In this document: one piece after another, positions 7,466 through 13,932 of the stretch
How positions within the stretch are numbered: position 1 is the stretch's first letter
Layout of the letters: each line of letters begins with the position of its first letter
Assembly: GCF_024206495.1 (NCBI RefSeq)
Contig: NZ_JAMBPQ010000017.1
Span: 62,001-126,000 of the forward strand
Origin: Paraburkholderia sp. CNPSo 3272
GTDB lineage: Bacteria > Pseudomonadota > Gammaproteobacteria > Burkholderiales > Burkholderiaceae
Direction: 5' to 3'
Length of the DNA stretch: 64,000 nucleotides
The notes under the pieces: generated by a model
Told to the model about the DNA's origin: nothing
Seen by the model: the letters and a program-made list of their open reading frames with translations, nothing else
Database searches by the model: none
Made by a program: the position numbers and the translations under genes

Positions 7466-8539
7466 ATGTCCCGTCTTTCGCTTTCGCAACTTCTCGTCCG
7501 ATACGCATTCATCGCGATCACGCTCGCGGCCTTTGCCGCGGCGTTCGCATGGACCGCGGGCTGGATACACTGGCCCGGCGCCCAGGCCGCGCTCACGCCC
7601 GACCGGCTCATCGACGCATTCGAACGCAGTGCCGGCAAGCATCCCGGATTTCGCCGCAACCATGCGAAAGGCATCTGCGTGAGCGGCTATTTCGACAGCA
7701 ACGGCAACGGCACGGCGCTTTCCCGCGCGAGCGTATTCGAGCGCGGCCGCACCCCGCTGATTGGCCGCTTCTCCGCGCCCGGCGGCAATCCCGGCGAAGA
7801 CGACGCGGACACGACCGTGCGCAGCTTTGCGCTGCGCTTCGCGATGCGCGACGGCGAGCAATGGCGCACCGGCATGAATTCCGCGCCCGTATTCGCGGTG
7901 CGCACGCCACAGGCGGTGTACGAACTGCAACAGGCAATGGAGCACGATAAGCGCACGGGCCGTCCCGACCCCGCGAGACTCGACGCGTTCTTTGCGCGCC
8001 ACCCCGAAACCAACGCGCTGCGCGACTGGCTCGCGGCGCATCCGCCGTCCTCCGCGTTCTATAACGCGAGCTATTACAGCATCGATGCGTTTCGCTTCAC
8101 TGACGCAAGCGGCAACATGCGATTCGTGCGCTGGAGTGTCGTGCCCGATGTGCCTTACGCGCCGCTGGACACCCGGACTTCGAACGCGAGAGACCCCGAC
8201 TTTCTCGCCCACGACCTGAAAGTGCAATTGGAATCGGCTCCAGTGCGCTGGCACCTCATGCTGACGCCCGCGGGCGCGGGCGACACGGTGGACGACGCCA
8301 CCCGCGCGTGGCCCGCCGAACGCGAGCAGCATCGCGTCGATGCGGGTACCATCGTCATCGAGCATGCACAGTCGCAGATCGACGGCCCCTGCCGCGACAT
8401 CAATTTCGACCCGACGGTGCTGCCCGTGGGCATCGCGCCCTCTGACGACCCGCTGCTCGCCGCGCGCGCGGCCGCTTACGCGGTGTCGTTCGACCGGCGC
8501 ACGAGCGAAGAAGCGCACGCCGGCGTGAAAACCCGCTGA
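7466..8539 (+). CDS. Membrane-anchored catalase-like heme protein (SrpA type)
   Basis: A 357-residue catalase-fold protein with one N-terminal membrane helix (about residues 11-35), so it is probably anchored with the catalytic domain in the periplasm. The distal heme side shows RRNHAKGICVSGYF, with the conserved His after Arg-Asn. A region GMNSAPVFAVRTPQAVYE follows, and the C-terminal proximal part reads FDPTVLPVGIAPSDDPLLAA followed by R-A-A-A-Y, where the Tyr would be the heme ligand. At 357 residues it is shorter than classical catalases (about 480 or more) and matches the SrpA/catalase-related group. It is followed by the ECF sigma and anti-sigma genes, a pairing that suggests an oxidative stress role. 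Activity is inferred. Confidence 0.8.
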   Translation: MSRLSLSQLLVRYAFIAITLAAFAAAFAWTAGWIHWPGAQAALTPDRLIDAFERSAGKHPGFRRNHAKGICVSGYFDSNGNGTALSRASVFERGRTPLIGRFSAPGGNPGEDDADTTVRSFALRFAMRDGEQWRTGMNSAPVFAVRTPQAVYELQQAMEHDKRTGRPDPARLDAFFARHPETNALRDWLAAHPPSSAFYNASYYSIDAFRFTDASGNMRFVRWSVVPDVPYAPLDTRTSNARDPDFLAHDLKVQLESAPVRWHLMLTPAGAGDTVDDATRAWPAEREQHRVDAGTIVIEHAQSQIDGPCRDINFDPTVLPVGIAPSDDPLLAARAAAYAVSFDRRTSEEAHAGVKTR

Positions 8540-8719
8540 AGGTCAGTGAAGGCCGCGCGGGCGCAACCCGAACGAAAGCATGGAATAAAGCCCACCGGCC
8601 AGGTGTTTCGCTTCCAGTTCACCAGAAATGGCCCGAGCCGCGCCCTTGACCAGACGGTCGTACACGACCGCAGCGCACGCCGGTCCGGATTGAACGGGGA
8701 TCGTGGAGAAAACCCTTCG

Positions 8720-9265
8720 ATGAGCGGTACAGACTTACCGGGGATGCTACCCGCCATGATTCCGCGGCTGTGGGCGTTTGCGCTGCGCCTGTCCGGGGAC
8801 CAGCACGACGCCGAAGACCTCGTGCAGCGCGCCTGCCTGCGCGGGCTCGAACGCGCGCATCAGCTTCAACCCGACACGGCTCCGCTGAGCTGGATGTACT
8901 CCATCTTGCATTCCACATGGATCAACGAGCTGCGAGCCCGTAGCGTGCGCAAGCGCGCGAGCTTCGAATGGGACGACGATTTCCTCGAAAATCTCCCCGA
9001 TCCCGTCGATAATGGCCCCGAAACGCAACTCATGCACAGCCAGATCATCGAAGCGGTCGAGCGCCTGCCCGAAGCGCAGCGTGTGGTGATGCTGCTCGTC
9101 GCGGTCGAAGGCATGACGTATCAGCAGGCCGCCGACGTGCTCAAGGTACCCATTGGCACCGTGATGAGCCGGCTCTCGCGAGCGCGGCAATCGGTCGGCG
9201 CCATGTTCAGCGGTGCAGCGCCCAAGGCGCCGCCCGCCCCGCAGCACAAGGACTCACTCGCATGA
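8720..9265 (+). CDS. ECF-type RNA polymerase sigma factor
   Basis: A 181-residue ECF sigma factor. Region 2 is visible as LWAFALRLSGDQHDAEDLVQ (about residues 15-34), followed by LRGLERAHQL and WMYSILHSTWINELRARSVR. Region 4 is YQQAADVLKVPIGTVMSRLS followed by RARQ near residues 135-158, the helix-turn-helix for the -35 element. The start at MSGTDLPGM follows GGAGAAAA; a longer in-frame start at 8546 exists but its extension looks non-coding. The stop overlaps the anti-sigma start in an ATGA, so the pair is coupled. The catalase-like gene ends 180 nt upstream. It likely recruits RNA polymerase to stress genes, perhaps including its own operon. Confidence 0.88.
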   Translation: MSGTDLPGMLPAMIPRLWAFALRLSGDQHDAEDLVQRACLRGLERAHQLQPDTAPLSWMYSILHSTWINELRARSVRKRASFEWDDDFLENLPDPVDNGPETQLMHSQIIEAVERLPEAQRVVMLLVAVEGMTYQQAADVLKVPIGTVMSRLSRARQSVGAMFSGAAPKAPPAPQHKDSLA

Positions 9266-10212
9266 TTGCCGACGACGCCCAGTTACTCGCCTATGTGGAC
9301 GGCCGCCTGTCGCCGGACGAGCGCGCCGCGATCGAAGCGCAGTTGCGCGAGTCCGCCGAGGCGCGCAAGAAGGTCACGCTGCTGCGCGCCTCGCAGGTCG
9401 ATTTCGCCGGCGCCTTCGCCCAGCAAACGCTGCCGCACGTGCCCGAATCGCTGCGCCTTGGCATCGAGGAAATGGTGCGCGCGCAAACCGCGCAAGCTGC
9501 CCAAAGCCCAGAACCCGCGAAACCCGCGCAACCTTCTTCGAGCGCGAACGACGCGGCGATACCAGCCGAGGAGCAACAACCTTCCGCGCCCGTGAGATCG
9601 CGCCTGCGCCGCGTGCCGGTCTGGCTCGCGGCGGCCTGCGTGGTAGGCGCGTTCGTAGCCGGCCAGTTCGTGCGCTTCGACTCGCTGTCCGGGGCTGGCG
9701 GTCAGGGCACCGGTGCCTCGCAACTTGCGAGCGCATCGGACCTGTCGCCGTGGGTGAAGGCGGCGGTCAGCTACCAGAAGCTCTATACGCGAGAAACCGT
9801 CGCGTACCGGCAGGACGATCCCGCGCTCGCCGCCAGGGTCGTCGAAGACATTCGCCGCGACGACCGTCTAGCGCTGCGTGTGCCCGACCTGAGCAGCGCC
9901 GGGCTCACCTTCAAGTCGGTGCAGCGCCTGCGCTTTCGCAACAAGCCGCTCGTGCAGATCGTTTATCTGCCGCGCAGCGGGCCGCCCATCGCGTTGTGCG
10001 TGATGAAGGACGCGCGCCCGGACGAAGCGGTCGCGTCGCGCACCGTCGATTCGATGGGCGTCACCACATGGCGGCAGAACGAGCTGACCTACGCGCTCAT
10101 CGGGCAGGCGGGCGATGTCGATCTCGCCGCGCTCGGCAAGCGCATCTCCAACCTCGATACGGCCGCGCTATTCAGCGAGGCGCAGGAAGCCGTACCGCCG
10201 CATAACGGATAA
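9262..10212 (+). CDS. Membrane anti-sigma factor
   Basis: A 316-residue protein whose N-terminus (IADDAQLLAYVDGRLSPDER, residues 2-21) is the standard beginning of anti-sigma factors that clamp ECF sigma factors. It lacks the zinc HxxxCxxC motif. A Pro/Ala-rich linker leads to one membrane helix (VPVWLAAACVVGAFVAGQFV, about residues 117-136), and a periplasmic domain of about 180 residues follows, so signals would come from the envelope. The start overlaps the sigma gene by 4 nt. The periplasmic domain (containing VSYQKLYTRETVAYRQDDP) resembles other proteobacterial anti-sigma sensors of this class but gives no ligand clue. Confidence 0.82.
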   Translation: MIADDAQLLAYVDGRLSPDERAAIEAQLRESAEARKKVTLLRASQVDFAGAFAQQTLPHVPESLRLGIEEMVRAQTAQAAQSPEPAKPAQPSSSANDAAIPAEEQQPSAPVRSRLRRVPVWLAAACVVGAFVAGQFVRFDSLSGAGGQGTGASQLASASDLSPWVKAAVSYQKLYTRETVAYRQDDPALAARVVEDIRRDDRLALRVPDLSSAGLTFKSVQRLRFRNKPLVQIVYLPRSGPPIALCVMKDARPDEAVASRTVDSMGVTTWRQNELTYALIGQAGDVDLAALGKRISNLDTAALFSEAQEAVPPHNG

Positions 10213-10284
10213 GCGCCAAGGCCGGCGCGGAATAATTTCGCCGCCGGGCTGTTGTGTTGAGGGAACCTCGACCAATGGCTCGGC

Positions 10285-11121
10285 ATGACTCATCGATTGC
10301 ACCTCTGGACAGCGGGCATCGTCATTGCGGCGGCGCTCGCTTCGCCCGCGCACGCCGCCTGGCGGCTCGCGAGCAGCGATGCACCCGTCGGCGTCGTGCG
10401 CGGCGCGAACGTGACCTCGGCAGCGGCGGGCGACACCTTGCGCGGCGGCGACCTGCTCGAATCACGCGAAGGCGTAGCGCATCTGCAGGACGAGCACGGC
10501 ACGCTCGTCGCGCTCGGTCCGCAAACTCGCGCGATGCTCATGGCCGACGCCCGTGTCGCCTTGCTCAGCGGCTGGCTGAAGATCGCCGCTGCCGCGTGCG
10601 CCACCGCGCCCTGCGCCCAGGTGCGCGTGGACACGGAATCCGGAGCGCTCGATGTTGGATCGAGCGCGGCTGCGATCATCGCAGCGCACGTTAACACGCA
10701 AACGGTCGACGTATTCAGCGAGACCGGCACACAGACTTTACCGACCAACCCGCCCACGTCGATACGCAGCGGCCGTTTCGCGAGTTTCGACAGCACCGGC
10801 CGTGTGCAATTTTCGGCGCGCCCCACAGACGCTTTCGTCACGACCATGCCGGTCGCGTTTCGCGACGCTTTGCAGCCGCTCGCCGTCGCCCGACCCGCAC
10901 ACATTGCGCCGCCCTCGCACGCCGCGACTTACGACGACATCGCGCCGTGGCTGGACAGCAAGCTGCCCGCGCGCAAGAGCTTTCCCGCACGCTTTCGCTC
11001 GCGTTTGACCGACCGTGCGTTTCGCCACGACGTTCAGGCGCATCTGAACGTCCTGCCCGACTGGCGCGCCCTGCTCTATCCGCCGGCGCGCCCGGGCGTT
11101 CACAACGTGCGCTATCCATAA
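10285..11121 (+). CDS. Exported FecR-like protein of unknown function
   Basis: A 278-residue protein with a clear signal peptide (HLWTAGIVIAAALASPAHA, cleavage near residue 24). The following part has the pattern of a FecR domain: GVVRGANVTSAAAGDTLRGG followed by a strand of the form LQDEHGTLVALGPQT, the beta-sheet repeat expected of FecR-type periplasmic domains. The C-terminal 80 residues are basic and do not resemble anything I recognise. It lies 72 nt after the anti-sigma gene and 19 nt before the heme-sensor gene, probably in one transcript. Classical FecR proteins have a membrane helix and an anti-sigma part; this one does not, so it would be a free periplasmic protein. Confidence 0.6.
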   Translation: MTHRLHLWTAGIVIAAALASPAHAAWRLASSDAPVGVVRGANVTSAAAGDTLRGGDLLESREGVAHLQDEHGTLVALGPQTRAMLMADARVALLSGWLKIAAAACATAPCAQVRVDTESGALDVGSSAAAIIAAHVNTQTVDVFSETGTQTLPTNPPTSIRSGRFASFDSTGRVQFSARPTDAFVTTMPVAFRDALQPLAVARPAHIAPPSHAATYDDIAPWLDSKLPARKSFPARFRSRLTDRAFRHDVQAHLNVLPDWRALLYPPARPGVHNVRYP

Positions 11122-11140
11122 GGCTCGACCCTTCACTGCC

Positions 11141-12034
11141 ATGAAGCCCGGACTCTCGCTCAGCGTCAAATTCAACCTGGTATTCCTGATCATCTTCTCG
11201 ATCGCGCTGGTGGTGGTGGGCGCGGTCTCCGACCGTCTGCTGCAAAAGCAGGCGCTCGAAGAGACCGCGCACGACGCTAACATCCTCGCGAGCGCCGCAT
11301 CGTCGATGCAGAGCTACACCGCCGCGCACGTCACGCCGCTGCTCGCCACGCAGATCAAGTACAGCTTCGTGCCCGAATCGATCCCCGCGTTTTCGGCCAT
11401 CGAGATGCTCAGGCTGCTGGGAAAAGACTTCCCGAACTTCTCGTACAACGCCACCATGCTCAACCCGACCAATCCGCGCGACCGCCCGACTGACTGGGAA
11501 ACCGACGTCATCCGCCATCTACACGATCATCCGGAACTCAAGGAACTGACCGGCCAGCGCGATGCGCCGGGCGGCCGTTCGTTCTTCCTCGCGCGACCCA
11601 GCAGCATTACCGACACCGCCTGCATGCAGTGTCATAGCACGCCGAATGCCGCGCCCGCGACGATGATCGAGAAGTACGGCACCTCGAACGGCTTCGGCTG
11701 GACCATGAACGAGGTGATCGGCGCGGAGTTCGTGTCCGTGCCGATGGCGCAGCCCATTGCGCGCGGGCGGGCTGTTTGGCGCACGTTCATGCTTTCGCTC
11801 TCCGCCGTGTTCGCGGTCGTGCTGATCGTCATGAACGTGATGATGCACGTGCTGATCACGCGCCCCATACGTGCGCTGTCGCGCGCCGCCGACGAAATGA
11901 GCCTCGGCAAGCTCGATGCGACAACGCTGCAAACGGGCGGATCGGACGAAATCGCCTCGCTTGCGGTGTCCTTCGGACGCATGCAGACCAGCCTCATCGA
12001 AGCGTTCCGCATTCTCGACGAAGAGCAGACGTAA
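11141..12034 (+). CDS. Periplasmic c-heme sensor with HAMP domain (DUF3365/Tll0287-like)
   Basis: A 297-residue membrane protein. Helix 1 spans about residues 10-30. A periplasmic domain of about 180 residues contains ACMQCHST with C161, C164 and H165, the covalent heme c motif typical of the Tll0287-like/DUF3365 domain. Helix 2 (about 214-238) leads into a HAMP segment beginning ITRPIRALSRAADEMSLGKL and ending near IEAFRILDE. There is no kinase, methyl-accepting or cyclase domain after the HAMP. The gene ends 3 nt before the Ser/Thr kinase gene, which itself has no membrane segment, so the two may act as one receptor. Heme redox or gas sensing is inferred from the domain type. Confidence 0.8.
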   Translation: MKPGLSLSVKFNLVFLIIFSIALVVVGAVSDRLLQKQALEETAHDANILASAASSMQSYTAAHVTPLLATQIKYSFVPESIPAFSAIEMLRLLGKDFPNFSYNATMLNPTNPRDRPTDWETDVIRHLHDHPELKELTGQRDAPGGRSFFLARPSSITDTACMQCHSTPNAAPATMIEKYGTSNGFGWTMNEVIGAEFVSVPMAQPIARGRAVWRTFMLSLSAVFAVVLIVMNVMMHVLITRPIRALSRAADEMSLGKLDATTLQTGGSDEIASLAVSFGRMQTSLIEAFRILDEEQT

Positions 12035-12037
12035 GCG

Positions 12038-13375
12038 ATGTCCCACTCCGCCGACATCCCCACGACATTCGACCGCTACGTGATCGAGCGCGTGCTCGGG
12101 CGCGGCGCGATGGGTGTGGTGTATCTCGCGTTCGACCCGCGCATCGAGCGCAAGGTTGCGCTCAAGACCATCGAGCGGCCCGCAGGCAGCGAATCGGATC
12201 ATGAACTCACCGCGCGCTTTTTGAACGAAGCGCGCGCCGCGGGACGTCTCGCGCATCCGCACATCGTTGCGGTGTACGACTATGGCGAAACGGGCGACAC
12301 CGCCTTCATCACGATGGAATACGTGCACGGCGAAACCCTCGCAGCGCGTGTCGCGCAGCACGCGCGCGCGGGCACGCAGATGAATCCGCTGGCCGCCCTG
12401 CGCTGGTTCGCGCAACTGCTCGATGCACTCGACTACGCGCACGGCGCAGGCATCGTTCACCGCGACATCAAGCCAGCCAATCTGCTGATCTCGCCGCGCG
12501 GAGAATGCAAGGTCGCGGACTTCGGCATCGCGCAGCTCGACACGTCCACGCTCACGCAAACCGGCACGCTGCTCGGCACACCCAGCTATATGTCGCCGGA
12601 GCAGTTCACCGGCGACGCTGTCGATGCACGCTCCGATCTCTTTAGCGCCGCCGTCGTGCTCTACGAAATGCTCACCGGCGTGTGCCCGTTCACGGGAACG
12701 CCGGGCGCTGTGATGCGCAAGATTCTCGACGAGATGCCGCCGCCCCCTTCCGCAGTCGTGCCCGGCTTGCCTGCGTATGTCGACGCACTGGTGATGAAGG
12801 GCATGGAGAAGCGCCCCCCAATGCGCTACGCCGGCGCGCGCGAATGGCGCGACAAGCTGCTGGCGACACTCGCTGCCGATGTCCATGAGGATGCCGAACG
12901 AACCGTGCTCGCGCATGCGGCCTTTGAATCGCCGATCCCCGCGCCGCCAACGCAGATCCCACTCGACCCCGAACTCATCGCGCACCTGGAGAAGCGCCTC
13001 GCGAGCCATGTCGGGCCCGTGGCGTCGCTGCTGGTACGGCGTGCGTGCGCAAGCGCGACGAACATCGATATGCTGCGCGAACGCCTCAGCGCTCACTTGC
13101 CCACCGACGATGCGCGGCGCGACTTCGATTCGCTGTTGATTCCGGTGGGCGCGGGCGCGCCGCGCACGATCGGCGCGCAGACCATTAGCGCCGAAAGCGT
13201 GAGCGAAGCCGCCTCGCGCCTCTCGACGCTGCTGGGCCCCATCGCCCGTATCGTGGCGCGCCGTGCCGCAACCCAGGCCACCGATCTGCGCACCTTCCAC
13301 GCGCAACTGCTCGACGCCGTGCCGGAACCGCACCGCGAAGCGCTGCGCCGCGAATGGGGCATCGACGGCGACTAG
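12038..13375 (+). CDS. Soluble Ser/Thr protein kinase near T6SS (PpkA-like)
   Basis: A 445-residue Hanks-type kinase. The kinase domain (about residues 12-275) is complete: glycine loop GRGAMGVVY, K43, E64, HRDIKPAN with D143, DFG with D161, and the activation segment GTPSYMSPEQF. After a Pro-rich linker come two copies of a roughly 55-residue helical unit (about 309-365 and 388-443), each with the pattern L-x-x-x-x-G-P-[IV]-A-x-[IL]-[VL]-x-R-R-A. No membrane helix is present, unlike Pseudomonas PpkA. It is encoded 3 nt after the heme/HAMP sensor and converges on tagF, sharing a CTAG stop. Its likely role is phosphorylation of the FHA protein or another T6SS component; no partner phosphatase gene is seen. 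Confidence 0.88.
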   Translation: MSHSADIPTTFDRYVIERVLGRGAMGVVYLAFDPRIERKVALKTIERPAGSESDHELTARFLNEARAAGRLAHPHIVAVYDYGETGDTAFITMEYVHGETLAARVAQHARAGTQMNPLAALRWFAQLLDALDYAHGAGIVHRDIKPANLLISPRGECKVADFGIAQLDTSTLTQTGTLLGTPSYMSPEQFTGDAVDARSDLFSAAVVLYEMLTGVCPFTGTPGAVMRKILDEMPPPPSAVVPGLPAYVDALVMKGMEKRPPMRYAGAREWRDKLLATLAADVHEDAERTVLAHAAFESPIPAPPTQIPLDPELIAHLEKRLASHVGPVASLLVRRACASATNIDMLRERLSAHLPTDDARRDFDSLLIPVGAGAPRTIGAQTISAESVSEAASRLSTLLGPIARIVARRAATQATDLRTFHAQLLDAVPEPHREALRREWGIDGD

Positions 13376-13932
13376 TCCACGCTGTCGTGCGCTTCGAGCA
13401 GATCCAGGAACACGCGCGCATCGAGCGGCCCCTCGTGCCGATGCGTCACGCCATCCTCGTGAGTCCACCACACGCTGGCGCCTTCGCACGATGCCAACGC
13501 GACTGGCTGCTCGCGCAGCGCAGCCAGGTTCGATTCGAACGCCTTCAGCGAAAACGAAGGCGCCAGCGTGGAGAGGGCAAGCGCACATGCCTCGCCGTGC
13601 CAGCGCGAATCGACGGCACGCGCTGCGCCTTCGATTTGCCGCGCGATCACGAATGGAAAATAGCGCCCCACGGCGTCGATGCCGGGCATGAGCGCGCCGG
13701 TGCACGCGCAGTCGTCGATAACGGAGGGTGGAGCCGAAAAGCGCCACACGGGCATCTGCAGATAACGCTCGAGCCAGCCTGCGGCATGGCGTTCGCGCGC
13801 GGCCAGCAGACCGCGTTGCAGCCACGCGTCCCAACGGCCGACGAAAGCCACGGAAAGGCCGCGTCCGACGAAATCGCCATGCGTGCGGACCTTGCCGTAA
13901 AAACCGGCGTCGATTCGAGATACTGCGTTCAT
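13372..13932 (-). CDS. tagF: T6SS accessory protein TagF
   Basis: A 186-residue TagF/DUF2094 protein. The N-terminal pattern FYGKVRTHGDFVGRGL and the following W-D-x-W-L are family hallmarks, as is the central GRYFPFVIA. In Pseudomonas TagF represses T6SS post-translationally and works with Fha and PpkA; here it is adjacent to a kinase gene on the other strand. The start is the ATG overlapping the tssM stop (ATGA at 13929-13932). It is the last gene of the T6SS operon. Its TAG stop shares CTAG (13372-13375) with the stop of the convergent kinase gene, leaving no terminator space between them. Compared with TagF-PppA fusions known elsewhere, no phosphatase domain is attached. Confidence 0.88.
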   Translation of the reverse strand: MNAVSRIDAGFYGKVRTHGDFVGRGLSVAFVGRWDAWLQRGLLAARERHAAGWLERYLQMPVWRFSAPPSVIDDCACTGALMPGIDAVGRYFPFVIARQIEGAARAVDSRWHGEACALALSTLAPSFSLKAFESNLAALREQPVALASCEGASVWWTHEDGVTHRHEGPLDARVFLDLLEAHDSVD

